A stretch of DNA of 64,000 bases from Chryseobacterium mucoviscidosis (GCF_002177115.1 NZ_MVAG01000114.1:124001-188000); one strand, 5' to 3'. Shown: positions 16,803-25,513, counted from the stretch's first letter. A program made the numbers and translations. The notes: generated by a model not told the origin, from the sequence alone.

Positions 16803-16866
16803 GACAACGAATAAGCGAGCGCCCACGCCTATGACGTGAGCGTTCCTACTTATCTGTCCCGTTGTC
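16803..16866. other. structured intergenic hairpin
   Basis: GACAACG (16803-16809) pairs with CGTTGTC (16860-16866), then ATAAG (16811-16815) with CTTAT (16849-16853), with a further CCACG/CGTGAG stem inside. It lies between the receiver gene and the HTH pair, in a 270-bp gap without other genes. A transcribed leader structure or a protein-binding site is possible. Confidence 0.4.
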
Positions 16867-16985
16867 TTAAAAATTACCAGTTTTCAATGTGGGACTTAAA
16901 GCAAAAACACTTTAAGTATTTTCTATATTTTCGATAACAAAGATACTGAACTCTTTCCTTTTTGATAGCATATAATACAAAAAGG

Positions 16986-17285
16986 TTACGGTAAAACTGC
17001 TTTATGTGAAATATAATTCTGTTCCAGTATTGTCAGAATATCGCTTTCCTTGTAAATAATCTTACCGCCTATTTGTATATACGGCAGGATATTATCATCA
17101 CGATATTGCTGTAAAGTCCGTTTGCTGATATGGAGCAACTTACACACATCTTCGCCCGAAAGGTATATTTCGCCGTTCATTACAGGGCGGTAGTTTTTCA
17201 ATATGCTTTCGATACGGTTTCTTAGTTGCGTTATCATTTCCTGATGGACAATGATTTCTTCATTGTCATTCGTGAATAAATCCAT
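16986..17285 (-). CDS. excisionase-type HTH protein (Xis-like)
   Basis: 99 aa. A helical N-terminus (QEMITQLRNRIESILKNY) leads to a MerR-like winged HTH of the excisionase group: YLSGEDVCKLLHISKRTLQQ, then YRDDNILPYIQIGGKIIYKESD. In CTnDOT, two such small proteins (Xis2c, Xis2d) direct excision and activate the tra operon. This gene overlaps the 3' end of the upstream HTH gene by 20 bases, so the two are translated together. Confidence 0.83.
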   Translation of the reverse strand: MDLFTNDNEEIIVHQEMITQLRNRIESILKNYRPVMNGEIYLSGEDVCKLLHISKRTLQQYRDDNILPYIQIGGKIIYKESDILTILEQNYISHKAVLP

Positions 17286-17577
17286 TTTCGGTAGTATTGT
17301 ACGGCTGTCCGGCTTCGAGCAAAGCCTGCACGTCCGAGCGTTTATAATAATTCTTACGGTTTAGTCGGGAATAGGGCAATAAGCCTTTGTCCTTGTAGGT
17401 CTGCAAAGTCCGTTTGGTTATGTTCATCATCAAACATACTTCTTGGTTATCGAGCCACTTCTCTTCTTTGAAAATAGGCGTGTATTTTCTCGTGGCATTT
17501 TCGGTCAGTTCCAAAAGTTCCCGTAGCCCATTATTCATTCCGTCCAATGCGGACTTTTGTATTGCGATAACTTCCAT
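17266..17577 (-). CDS. excisionase-type HTH protein (Xis-like), upstream gene of pair
   Basis: 103 aa with the same design as its neighbour: helical N-terminus (GMNNGLRELLELTENATRKY), then WLDNQEVCLMMNITKRTLQT and YKDKGLLPYSRLNRKNYYKRSD. The two proteins are clearly paralogous in the HTH. It has a copy of the tandem GCCAAA module 64 bases upstream of its start (17641-17673), which suggests common control with the tra and mob operons. Likely role: recombination directionality and tra activation. Confidence 0.83.
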   Translation of the reverse strand: MEVIAIQKSALDGMNNGLRELLELTENATRKYTPIFKEEKWLDNQEVCLMMNITKRTLQTYKDKGLLPYSRLNRKNYYKRSDVQALLEAGQPYNTTENGFIHE

Positions 17578-17640
17578 AATCTGCTCATTTTTTCTGTGGA
17601 AGTCGAATTTATAAAGGCTTGTAGTAGTGATAGGGAATGT

Positions 17641-17673
17641 TGCAGGGTTTGGCTTTGAGAGGTAGTGTTTGGC
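17641..17673 (-). promoter_or_regulatory. tandem GCCAAA regulatory module, copy A (upstream of xis-like operon)
   Basis: Read in the direction of transcription this is GCCAAACACTACCTCTCAAA followed immediately by GCCAAACCCTGCA. The two GCC half-sites are exactly 20 bp apart. The same design and the same 20-bp spacing appear at 30410, 33678 and 35747. Confidence 0.65.
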
Positions 17674-17695
17674 GGTTTACTTTTGCCATAAACAA

Positions 17696-17728
17696 AAAAT
17701 CGGATAACCTTTTGGGTTATCCGATTTT
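17696..17728. terminator. bidirectional intrinsic terminator after the AAA ATPase gene
   Basis: AAAATCGGATAACC (17696-17709) pairs with GGTTATCCGATTTT (17715-17728) around TTTTG. For the minus-strand ATPase gene, which stops at 17751, it is the natural 3' terminator. Confidence 0.88.
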
Positions 17729-17750
17729 ACTACTATTTGGAAATACTTAT

Positions 17751-20342
17751 TTAATTGTATGTCGCTTGGAATGTCCGTAATTTAGTTTTAAAGCCATTTT
17801 TCCAATTAGAATAATCTGTAACATCCTGGTCAATTTCTGTTTTAGTTGGTAATAGCGGAATTGTTGAAGTCCCTCCATCGTGTTCCGTCACGGAATATTT
17901 TCCGAATAAATTTAAAAGAAAGTCAACGTCTGTTTGCTCTGTGACGATATAGCTTGATAAATTACCCTTTTTTAAATGAATGTTTTTAGAAAACCGCTCG
18001 TAAGTTTTATTGGATAAAACTTCCTCAACAGAGCGTTCCAACAACATCCTAAATCTTTTTCTTGCAGAATCAAGTTTGGTTTCTCGTCCGTGTGCATCAG
18101 TTAATGCAAGAGCATCGTGCTCGGATAATATTCTTCGGATAGAATCAACTCTTTCTTGTACATTTTTAGCTAAATATGGAATTTCATCTGTAACAATACC
18201 ACTTACCCCATTGTATTTGTCAATTCCTATTATCGCGCAATCCACTGACGTGATTGCTTTATGTGTATCTATAAGCAGGCGTAAAAATGATAAATCGTGA
18301 GTAAATACAACTATCTGTCGGTTTTGGGAAAGTTGAACAATTTTATCTGAAATTTTATCTCTATAATCCATATCTAATGACGTAACAGGGTCATCAAATA
18401 TGATTGTGTTCAGACGATTTTCTATCGTGCATTCAGCTAAAAAATTAGACAAGGCAATAAGTTTTTGCTCACCTTCACTTAGAATTGAATTGATTGAATC
18501 ATTGATACCGTTCAAACCGCATTTTTGAAATGTATTTCCTTGACTGGTTCTCGTTTTTGAAATCAAAACTTTACTTGCCAAATCACGATTAAAGAAATTA
18601 AGATGTGAAATAAACTCTTGGTGTTGCAAACTCACAGCTTGATTTTCCATTAACTCGCCAATTTTTCGTGAGATTGCAGTAGTCGTAAGTTGCGATTGAC
18701 AATGACTTATCCAAGATTTGTATTTGTATTCATCGAAATATCGAAGAATTGTCGTCTTGTTGTTAAACAAAAATTCTTTAGCAGTTAGCTCACTAAGTTC
18801 AGCAACTAAAGCATTTCTATTTTGTACAAGTTGAGTGTTTTGTGCAATTTGAGAATCAATGTTCGGAATTATATTTGTTATCTCTGGGGTCAGAGATTGT
18901 AAATTGATGTTCAATTCACCACCATTTTGTAAAAATGAGATGATTGAATTTCTGAATGTGGAAACAGAATCAGAAAATTGAGTATAGTTCGTTCTGAAAT
19001 CTGGTATAAACTGTTCTAATTCTGTCAGGTTTTCAATAGGCGGGATAACTAATGAATTGTATAAGTTATGTTTTTGTTGGATTGTAAGGTTAATTGCGTT
19101 TAATTGCGTTGAAACGTCATTCAAAACGAATTGATTGAATGTCGTCAATCTTTGTTGCGCTGCTTCATCAAGTTCCTGTTGGCACAACACGCATTTTTCC
19201 AATGAAATTAAAGAGGGAAAAGTTTGACCGTCTGACAGATTTGAACTATGAGCATAATTTTTTGCTGCTTCCCACAATGTTCGCCAAGGATTTGTACCAA
19301 ACCCTTCCAACGAGTTTATATTTTGTAGTTCTGTAGTAGCAATTTGATACGCTTCGTTTACGCTTTCAAAAGTGGTTCTGTTTGCCCTTACTTCGTTTAT
19401 TTTTTGTTCGTTGAATAACGATTCTATTTGTTGTAATTGTTGAATATAGTTACTGATTCGACCTTTTTGACTGTTTAAATTCGTAATATTTTGCTGGGGG
19501 TTTTGTGCTGTTATTAAGTTTGTAAGTTCTTGCTTTCTATCAATGTTTGTTTGAGTAAATTGGATATATGAATCAACGTTAGCTCGCTGTAAATTTTCTA
19601 TCGTTCCATACCATTGTCCTGTGGAGGATTGAAGTAAATTTTGTGGCAACTCTGGTTTTTGTGTAATGTATGAGGCAACAGACAAACTAAATGCTTGCGA
19701 AATACTTCCAAAAGTTGAAACCAGCTTTTCTAAAACATCAATTCCAACAGGTTTATATTCTGTAGGATTTTCATTATTGATGTAAATATCTCCACAATCA
19801 TTGTCAAAAAGAAAAATTGAATTAAGGATAGGGTTACTCGGACTATTTTCTGTCCAAGAAAAACTAATGTTTGAACCATTGTTTTCTACAACAAAATCAA
19901 CTTGTTGTTGATTAGAGGATGGATTGAAAACATTCTTTTTTAGTGTAACGCTTGGATTTCGGCTCCAACAAAGCTTTCTCAAAATACGTGAGTAGCTTGA
20001 TTTCCCCGAACCATTTCCGCCATAAACTACTGTCAAACCCGTATTGGAAAATTGTAAACCTCCTTGATTGTGTAAGGCACAAATATTAATCGGGTTGTTT
20101 AGGCTAATTAGTTTGGGATAACTTCCAATTGTCGCAGTTGTTGTTGGAATGTGAGTGCTGTCAAGCGGAATAGGGTTTAAAGCTATTGTATTGTCGCCGC
20201 ATTCTTTTTTCACTAATTGAACAAGTTCATCAATATCGTTTTGTGTAAGTGTTGTTGATGTAACAAGTCTTCGTAAAGCATCTTGGACAAACGCTTGTCT
20301 GCCACCTTGTGACCAGTTTAAAATATCCTGATATATAGACAT
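17751..20342 (-). CDS. AAA_13/RloC-like ABC-type ATPase with zinc-hook-like CxxC, probable defence cargo
   Basis: 863 aa, soluble. An N-terminal helical ~75-residue region is followed by Walker A YGGNGSGKSS (about residue 108), a long helical middle with LEKCVLCQQEL (Cys-x-x-Cys near 384, the position of a Rad50-type zinc hook), the ABC signature LSEGEQKLIAL (about 620), Walker B TIIFDDPVTSLD (about 649) and a FTHD switch His (about 680). This order is that of PrrC/RloC-type AAA_13 proteins; RloC proteins are tRNA anticodon nucleases activated by DNA damage or phage. The C-terminal ~140 residues are the place for an effector but the nuclease residues could not be assigned. Flanked by terminators at 17696 and 20795 and set between xis and tra, it looks like inserted cargo. 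Confidence 0.75.
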   Translation of the reverse strand: MSIYQDILNWSQGGRQAFVQDALRRLVTSTTLTQNDIDELVQLVKKECGDNTIALNPIPLDSTHIPTTTATIGSYPKLISLNNPINICALHNQGGLQFSNTGLTVVYGGNGSGKSSYSRILRKLCWSRNPSVTLKKNVFNPSSNQQQVDFVVENNGSNISFSWTENSPSNPILNSIFLFDNDCGDIYINNENPTEYKPVGIDVLEKLVSTFGSISQAFSLSVASYITQKPELPQNLLQSSTGQWYGTIENLQRANVDSYIQFTQTNIDRKQELTNLITAQNPQQNITNLNSQKGRISNYIQQLQQIESLFNEQKINEVRANRTTFESVNEAYQIATTELQNINSLEGFGTNPWRTLWEAAKNYAHSSNLSDGQTFPSLISLEKCVLCQQELDEAAQQRLTTFNQFVLNDVSTQLNAINLTIQQKHNLYNSLVIPPIENLTELEQFIPDFRTNYTQFSDSVSTFRNSIISFLQNGGELNINLQSLTPEITNIIPNIDSQIAQNTQLVQNRNALVAELSELTAKEFLFNNKTTILRYFDEYKYKSWISHCQSQLTTTAISRKIGELMENQAVSLQHQEFISHLNFFNRDLASKVLISKTRTSQGNTFQKCGLNGINDSINSILSEGEQKLIALSNFLAECTIENRLNTIIFDDPVTSLDMDYRDKISDKIVQLSQNRQIVVFTHDLSFLRLLIDTHKAITSVDCAIIGIDKYNGVSGIVTDEIPYLAKNVQERVDSIRRILSEHDALALTDAHGRETKLDSARKRFRMLLERSVEEVLSNKTYERFSKNIHLKKGNLSSYIVTEQTDVDFLLNLFGKYSVTEHDGGTSTIPLLPTKTEIDQDVTDYSNWKNGFKTKLRTFQATYN

Positions 20343-20423
20343 TATTTATATATTTAATTTATGTTGCGTCCCATATTACAGATAGTACATTTATTAACCT
20401 GCAAAAATAGTTAAATCACAAAT

Positions 20424-20717
20424 TTAATTATGCTTTGTTATTGGGCTTGGCTGTTCATTTTTTACTTCCTCTTGTTGTTGTTTTTCCTTTTTCTCACGGG
20501 AATAAACCCAAAGCGACAATAACCCGAATATCATTAGTGCATAAGATATCCATTTACCAATCTTTTCAATCAATTTGATAAAAACCGAACTCTCATAAGA
20601 TGAGAAACCCTCTGCTCCCATAGGGTTGCGTCTGTAAAACTTTCTCCGGTTAATCCAGTAACGAAGTCCCAAGCCTGCAACCAAAAATATTATTCCGCTA
20701 ACCAATGATGCAACCAT
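20424..20717 (-). CDS. small membrane protein of the tra region
   Basis: 97 aa with two predicted membrane helices (VASLVSGIIFLVAGLGLRYW near the N-terminus and WISYALMIFGLLSLWVY near residue 60) and a charged tail. Not recognised as a named Tra protein. It sits between the traQ-like gene and the AAA ATPase, past the terminator at 20795, so it has its own transcription. It may belong to the ICE backbone or be linked to the ATPase cargo. Confidence 0.6.
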   Translation of the reverse strand: MVASLVSGIIFLVAGLGLRYWINRRKFYRRNPMGAEGFSSYESSVFIKLIEKIGKWISYALMIFGLLSLWVYSREKKEKQQQEEVKNEQPSPITKHN

Positions 20718-20794
20718 AACAAAAACACTTTATTTCTACTGTTTGAATTTACAAAAATATTTGTTTCAATCTGTAACGATGTGTATTAAATACG

Positions 20795-20825
20795 AAAACG
20801 GCTTACCTGTCAGATAAGCCGTTTT
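20795..20825. terminator. intrinsic terminator at the end of the tra operon
   Basis: AAAACGGCTTA (20795-20805) pairs with TAAGCCGTTTT (20815-20825) around a 9-nt loop, flanked by T-runs on the plus strand. It lies directly downstream of the traQ-like stop at 20850 on the minus strand. Confidence 0.85.
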
Positions 20826-20849
20826 TTTTTATGAAATGACCTGTAATTT

Positions 20850-21299
20850 TTAATCACTACTATTAAACTGGAAAGTTATCTGTTTTTCATTTCCAAAACC
20901 ATCCGAAATCCAAACATCAAAAGATTGTGATACGGTAGATGTTGAAGTGTAATACAACCGGAACTGCTCCGTTGGCAATTGATATAGGTCATTGGGCTGA
21001 TACGGCGGTTCATTGTAGTATTGCAACGTTCCCTGCCCATCAAACTGGAAATAGCGAAGGAAATACTGCGTATTGCTGTAATTGCCTGTACGCTGTATGG
21101 TAATGCGTATTTCTACGGTCTGCCCGTTGGCAACATCTTTAGGCACTGGCATTACATTGACCTCAAAAGGAAAATTGTTCTGTATTTCGAGTTCATCATC
21201 TTTGTTGCAAGATACCAACGTAACCGAAGCTGTTAGGATTGTCAGGAATACATACAACGGCAGTAGCCCTGTTCTGAATTTATTGAATATTGCTATCAT
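20850..21299 (-). CDS. traQ: TraQ-like conjugal transfer lipoprotein (DUF3872)
   Basis: 149 aa. It has a lipoprotein-type signal ending in TLVSCNKDDE, then a beta-sandwich-like region (VNVMPVPKDVANGQTVEIRI; GNEKQITFQF). These are the marks of the DUF3872/TraQ family, the last gene of the Bacteroidota tra operon. It is 12 bases from the TraO stop-side neighbour and ahead of the operon terminator. Role in pore function or regulation is not well known. Confidence 0.78.
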   Translation of the reverse strand: MIAIFNKFRTGLLPLYVFLTILTASVTLVSCNKDDELEIQNNFPFEVNVMPVPKDVANGQTVEIRITIQRTGNYSNTQYFLRYFQFDGQGTLQYYNEPPYQPNDLYQLPTEQFRLYYTSTSTVSQSFDVWISDGFGNEKQITFQFNSSD

Positions 21300-21310
21300 T
21301 GTTTTACGTT

Positions 21311-21871
21311 TTAAAAGTTAAACTTTAATCCCACACCTGCGGATGGACGGAACTGTTCCAGATCCGTCCCCCACAAAACTTTTGTACGCCCTTGTAGGAC
21401 TAATACAAAACGGTCGGACAGGTAGGTTTCAAAAATGAGGCGACCGCCTGCTCCGTAGATAAAATTATCTTCGCTCAATATTTTCGCACCGTCGTACAGC
21501 ATCGCTTCGCCCCGGTTGATGGCTTCGTAACCGACCACGCCCGTTACGGCGAAATTCAGCGTAATGTTCTTACGGGCATCTCCCAACAAAAAGAAGCTGT
21601 AACCGCCCTCTGTGGAATAGGTTTCCTGCGGTATGCGCAGGTCTTTGTAATCGTGGTACTGGTGGGTATATTCCAACGCCCAAAGCTGATAGTTACCATT
21701 CTTACCGTTTACCGTCATTGCTGCGCTGATGTAGTAATCATTGCCAATCTTATCATCGGACAATACACCTGCACTTATTTCCAATCCTTTCTGCTTCGGC
21801 AACATTCTTTGCGCCTGTGCAGCCGTGATGCCTATCAGGACAAACAGCACGGTATAGATATACTTTTTCAT
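21311..21871 (-). CDS. traO: conjugal transfer protein TraO
   Basis: 186 aa with a Sec signal peptide (YIYTVLFVLIGITAAQAQ), then repeated beta-strands with aromatic ends (GLEISAGVLSDDKIGNDYYI; WALEYTHQYHDYKD; a terminal RPSAGVGLKFNF) typical of a small outer-membrane beta-barrel. It matches TraO of the Bacteroidota mating apparatus by size and position between TraN and TraQ. It probably forms part of the outer-membrane end of the channel. Confidence 0.85.
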   Translation of the reverse strand: MKKYIYTVLFVLIGITAAQAQRMLPKQKGLEISAGVLSDDKIGNDYYISAAMTVNGKNGNYQLWALEYTHQYHDYKDLRIPQETYSTEGGYSFFLLGDARKNITLNFAVTGVVGYEAINRGEAMLYDGAKILSEDNFIYGAGGRLIFETYLSDRFVLVLQGRTKVLWGTDLEQFRPSAGVGLKFNF

Positions 21872-21891
21872 ATTCTTGCTTTAAAGGGTTA

Positions 21892-22785
21892 TTAAAATTT
21901 CAGGTGCATATCGTCAATCAAACGGGCTTTGATTAAATCGGAATTTTCGACGTGCAATGTTTGATGCCTGCCACCGTTTTTCTCGAAAATCTCAATCAGC
22001 AGTACCTTATCATCGGCAATGGTAAACTGGTCTAACAGGAACACATTTTGTTCGGTCGATTTTCCGGAAATACCGTCCAATGGCTTGTAAGTTCTCAAAG
22101 GAGTTAAAGGGCGTTCCTGGACTACGGTGCGTTTAGCTACCTTTTTATCCACTACTTTGAAATTGATGAAATCAATCTCGAAAGGAACATTGGCACGGTT
22201 TCTCAATTCAGTATGGAAATAGTATTTGCCGTTATGTATGTAAATCCCTTTTAGTATAAACTGAATGCCGAAACTCTTAGCACCGATATGCTTTACAATG
22301 CGTTTGTCTTTCTTGTAAATGGTTTCCAAAAGCAAGCCTGCCAGTGACGGCGAATTGTTGCCCAGTTCTTCAAAAAGCACATCGTTACCTTTGGCTTTAT
22401 CCACCGCTTTTTGCATCGTGAGCAGGTCATAGCTCATTGCCTCCGGGTAGGAACTGTAATACACGTTGAAACTATAAAAACGTCCGTCATTCGTAATAAC
22501 GGAAAAATTCGTTTCCGGCTCAAAGTCCCTTACAGATGCTTTTACACGCAACACGTTTTCCGCATCTTCGGCTTTCCCTGCAATAAGGTATTCGCTGCCC
22601 AAATCCACGTAACGAATGGCAGTCGGGAAAATCAGGTGCGAGGTTTTATCGTAGGTAACTTCCATACGGTACGGCTCTATCTTGCCCAATGCAAGTGGTG
22701 TTCTGATGCTGTCCTGTGCATTAGATTGTGCAGCAAAGCCGAGTATAAGGGCAATAGCCCAAAAGGTTTTTAAATGATTTTTCAT
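21892..22785 (-). CDS. traN: conjugal transfer protein TraN (VirB9-like)
   Basis: 297 aa with a signal peptide (LKTFWAIALILGFAAQSNAQ). The motif HLIFPTAIRYVDLGSEYLIAGKAEDAENVLRV, of which the first part is the family hallmark near residue 50, and the later IYIHNGKYYFHTELRNRANV identify the DUF4138/TraN family. It is the VirB9-like periplasmic/outer-membrane-associated partner of TraM. Codons and spacing (about 24 bases from TraM) fit the operon. Confidence 0.88.
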   Translation of the reverse strand: MKNHLKTFWAIALILGFAAQSNAQDSIRTPLALGKIEPYRMEVTYDKTSHLIFPTAIRYVDLGSEYLIAGKAEDAENVLRVKASVRDFEPETNFSVITNDGRFYSFNVYYSSYPEAMSYDLLTMQKAVDKAKGNDVLFEELGNNSPSLAGLLLETIYKKDKRIVKHIGAKSFGIQFILKGIYIHNGKYYFHTELRNRANVPFEIDFINFKVVDKKVAKRTVVQERPLTPLRTYKPLDGISGKSTEQNVFLLDQFTIADDKVLLIEIFEKNGGRHQTLHVENSDLIKARLIDDMHLKF

Positions 22786-22809
22786 TGTTTTATTTATTTG
22801 AGTTCAACA

Positions 22810-24141
22810 TTATTTTTTAGATACAAGAAAGACCTGATAGCCTGCTTTGAGTGCAACCTTTGGCGTTCTTACTTTCTTAGCGAAATAGCCCGAAATACCT
22901 TGCACTGCACTTTTACTTAGGTCAGAAGTAATTTGCTGTCCAGGAGTAGAACTCATACTGAAGCTCGAACCTGTGGCATTGCCCATATTGGCTACAATGT
23001 CCGTAACCGCATTTCTTTCAGGCGAATACGGAACATATAAACCTTGCTGTCCGTCCAAATCATAAATAGTAATATCTACCGGGATGATATTGCCCTCCAG
23101 TTCTACCGAAGTAACTTTTAATTGTAACCTGCCATTCTGAAATTTGGCATTAGCCGTTACAATTGTTCCTTTGGGGATGGTACGTTGCGGGGTTTTGGCA
23201 GGCTCTAACAGGCGTAAACGCACACCCGTTTCGCCAACTACCGTTTGGGCTTCGTGTACACAGGCTTTGATACTGTTTTTAGGCTGTACCGCCTGTTCAA
23301 TTGAACCTGCGGTATAAAACCCACGGTTTTTTGTTTGGCTCCAATCGGCTGCAAAGGCACTGTCCGACGGTTCACGGTACAAGGCTGATACAATGTTCTT
23401 TCTTGTTGGTGTGAACGATACAAATTGCTCTTTTTGGTTAGCACCCGCTCCAGTAGTTGCATCATTGGCAGGAGCAGCGTTTCCGGTATTGGAATTTTGC
23501 GGAAGATACTTTGCAGCCATTTCATAGGATTTCTCCATTAGTTTGAGTTGGTCGTCAACCGTGGCCACAGGTGGCACATCTTTTTCCGACAACTTTGCTT
23601 TAAGTTCGTCCACTTGCTTACGCAGTTCCATTGTTTCAGAATTGTTGTCCTGATAGAATGAACCCAGTGTGCTTTGCATATTGCGGTAGCTGTTCAATGC
23701 AGGATTGCTGTTTCGTCCCGAATTTCTGCCACCACCGCCAAAGCCGTCGCTTTCCTCATCTTCAGGAAGCTGTTCATTGGTCGGCACGTCCTTGTCTTCT
23801 GTATTCCAGTAGTCGGAAAGTGTTGTAAGTGCATTGCGTTTTTCCTGCTCCTTGCGTTCGAGCATTTCCTGCTCATACGCCTTACTTTTATCATCGGGCA
23901 TTCCTGCCCCGGTAGCCTGCGGCACGGCATCGTTCAGTCCGATATTTTCAACTGCCTTTTTATCTTTCGACGGTTTGAATATGAGGTACATACAGCCGAG
24001 AAATACCACGCCCATCAAAAGGAATATGAGTGGCTTTTTGAGCTTTTCCTTATTACCCTTTTTATTATCGGGCAGATTTGATGCTGCGTTATGGTCTTCT
24101 CCCTCAACGAGAAAGCTGACCCTTTTTTCATTTTCTTTCAT
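22810..24141 (-). CDS. traM: conjugal transfer protein TraM (VirB10-like)
   Basis: 443 aa. A cytoplasmic N-terminus, one membrane helix (LIFLLMGVVFLGCMYLIF, residues ~35-52), a low-complexity linker (GGGGRNSGRNSN), a coiled coil (MELRKQVDELKAKLSE), and a C-terminal VirB10/TraM domain (VVGETGVRLRLLEPAKTPQR and IPKGTIVTANAKF). It would bridge the inner membrane to TraN/TraO in the periplasm. The start overlaps the TraL gene by 14 bases. The C-terminal part ends KVALKAGYQVFLVSKK. Confidence 0.9.
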   Translation of the reverse strand: MKENEKRVSFLVEGEDHNAASNLPDNKKGNKEKLKKPLIFLLMGVVFLGCMYLIFKPSKDKKAVENIGLNDAVPQATGAGMPDDKSKAYEQEMLERKEQEKRNALTTLSDYWNTEDKDVPTNEQLPEDEESDGFGGGGRNSGRNSNPALNSYRNMQSTLGSFYQDNNSETMELRKQVDELKAKLSEKDVPPVATVDDQLKLMEKSYEMAAKYLPQNSNTGNAAPANDATTGAGANQKEQFVSFTPTRKNIVSALYREPSDSAFAADWSQTKNRGFYTAGSIEQAVQPKNSIKACVHEAQTVVGETGVRLRLLEPAKTPQRTIPKGTIVTANAKFQNGRLQLKVTSVELEGNIIPVDITIYDLDGQQGLYVPYSPERNAVTDIVANMGNATGSSFSMSSTPGQQITSDLSKSAVQGISGYFAKKVRTPKVALKAGYQVFLVSKK

Positions 24142-24412
24142 AAATCTGATTTTTTAAAATTGTTGATACACTATCCTGCAACCTTGCAGGATTTTTACTT
24201 TTAAGGACAGGGTTTTCGATATGCTCTATGACCATACCGTTACCGGACTTTGAGGTATCGTACATCACTTTGCCAATGACCGCTACGGTAAGCAGCAGAT
24301 AACCCACAAAGAAGTACAGCGTATATTTATGCTGTTTGAGCAAGGGCAACGCCCGCCAACGGTCGTCCAACTTGTCAAAGTACCTGTCCATATTTGCTCT
24401 TAATTTTTTCAT
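24128..24412 (-). CDS. traL: conjugal transfer protein TraL
   Basis: 94 aa: a basic/acidic N-terminus (YFDKLDDRWRALPLLKQHKY), one membrane helix (TLYFFVGYLLLTVAVIGKVM, residues ~30-49) and a short periplasmic tail. Size and placement just before TraM match TraL. The stop overlaps the TraM start by 14 bases, so the two are translationally coupled. The exact function in the pore is not known. Confidence 0.75.
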   Translation of the reverse strand: MKKLRANMDRYFDKLDDRWRALPLLKQHKYTLYFFVGYLLLTVAVIGKVMYDTSKSGNGMVIEHIENPVLKSKNPARLQDSVSTILKNQIYERK

Positions 24413-24430
24413 AGCCTTACTATTTCTGTG

Positions 24431-24859
24431 TTATAGCTTGAAACGCTTAGGACTTTTACCCGCCTGTTGCTTCGGTGCATCGTTGACCAGTGCGACCGCT
24501 TCCGTTAATTTGGGTGCGGACATTACGGACAGGTTTGCCAGTTCCGATTTTTTGAGCAGTTGCCCAAAGCCGTCTTTCTTGGCTACTTCCATACGGCTCA
24601 ATGAGAATTTGCCATTCAGGTACTTTACCCACATACTGCATTCTACACGCGGCTTGTCATCGCCCGACCATTGCAGGTAGCCTGTCAACAGTAAGTCCTG
24701 CTTAGGCAAACTGTCTGTACCTTTTTGGCAGCTTTCAAGGTATTCGCTGATGCTGTCTTTCAGCTTTCCGGCATACACCCCCTGCGTATGGAAATACCCG
24801 TTATATCCTTTGTCGGTAAGGATTTTTGCGAACGTGCTTAAATCTGATAATGCTTCCAT
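24431..24859 (-). CDS. tra-operon soluble protein between TraK and TraL, unknown
   Basis: 142 aa, no signal or membrane segment. It opens MEALSDLSTFAKILTDKGYN and has a beta-rich middle (TGYLQWSGDDKPRVECSMWV) with a basic tail ending KSPKRFKL. It is inside the operon, 12 bases from TraK and 18 from TraL, so it is cotranscribed. It does not match a named Tra protein. It looks like a small cytoplasmic accessory protein specific to this ICE lineage. Confidence 0.7.
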   Translation of the reverse strand: MEALSDLSTFAKILTDKGYNGYFHTQGVYAGKLKDSISEYLESCQKGTDSLPKQDLLLTGYLQWSGDDKPRVECSMWVKYLNGKFSLSRMEVAKKDGFGQLLKKSELANLSVMSAPKLTEAVALVNDAPKQQAGKSPKRFKL

Positions 24860-24871
24860 AAGATTGTTTTT

Positions 24872-25495
24872 TTAGCGTTCGATAACCTCTATATCCTTAT
24901 TTTCCACGACTGCAAATTTTTCAATATTGAAGCCCTGCGGATTATTGTCGGAGCGAACGGAGTTGACGAGATAGCAGGTAGTAATCAGGTTTCGCCTGGT
25001 TACGTTGCTTGACCGGATAATAAACTGCTTGGCATAGGTGCGAACTGCATACGGGTAGGTGTCGAAGTTGCACACGACACTATCCACCTCAATGCGTTGC
25101 TGCACGTTACCCGAAATGATACGGCTGTAATAGCCCTTTTCCGATAAGTCTTTATAATAGTCGAAAGCACTTTTGTCGGCAAGGTTAAACGCCCTGTTCA
25201 TATTGCTTTCAATAGCATTCTTATCAGGTGCAAGCGTAAAAAAAAGCTCGTGAAAACGTCTGACGTGTTCCCTTGCTTCTACGGGACGGTTAATACTCGC
25301 ATCCTGCGACAAGGCAAGCATCAGGGATTTGCCATTATCCAGTACATAGATTTTTTGGCGTTGTTCTTCTGCAAAGCGGTAGGAACGCCATACGGCGTAT
25401 CCTACCACGCTGATGCAGAGAACCGCAAACACAATGGCATATAGTCTTATCTGCCTAAAGCTGTTTTCGATATTTCTTAGCGTTTTAAATTCCAT
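24872..25495 (-). CDS. traK: conjugal transfer protein TraK (VirB8-like)
   Basis: 207 aa: short cytoplasmic N-terminus (FKTLRNIENSFRQIRLYAI), one membrane helix (LYAIVFAVLCISVVGYAVWR), then a periplasmic domain (REHVRRFHELFFTLAPDK; RIEVDSVVCNFDTYPYAVRT; NPQGFNIEKFAVVENKDIEV). This is the TraK/VirB8-like assembly factor of the Bacteroidota T4SS. It lies between TraJ and the unnamed small gene. Confidence 0.9.
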   Translation of the reverse strand: MEFKTLRNIENSFRQIRLYAIVFAVLCISVVGYAVWRSYRFAEEQRQKIYVLDNGKSLMLALSQDASINRPVEAREHVRRFHELFFTLAPDKNAIESNMNRAFNLADKSAFDYYKDLSEKGYYSRIISGNVQQRIEVDSVVCNFDTYPYAVRTYAKQFIIRSSNVTRRNLITTCYLVNSVRSDNNPQGFNIEKFAVVENKDIEVIER

Positions 25496-25513
25496 TTTTT
25501 AGAATGTTAATGT

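Noticed and set aside
17751..18100. R-x3-E...H nuclease triad in the RloC-like C-terminus
   Set aside because: An Arg-x3-Glu followed by a His 20 residues later is present, but the spacing differs from known PrrC/RloC (about 31-32), so it may be chance and was not used as evidence.
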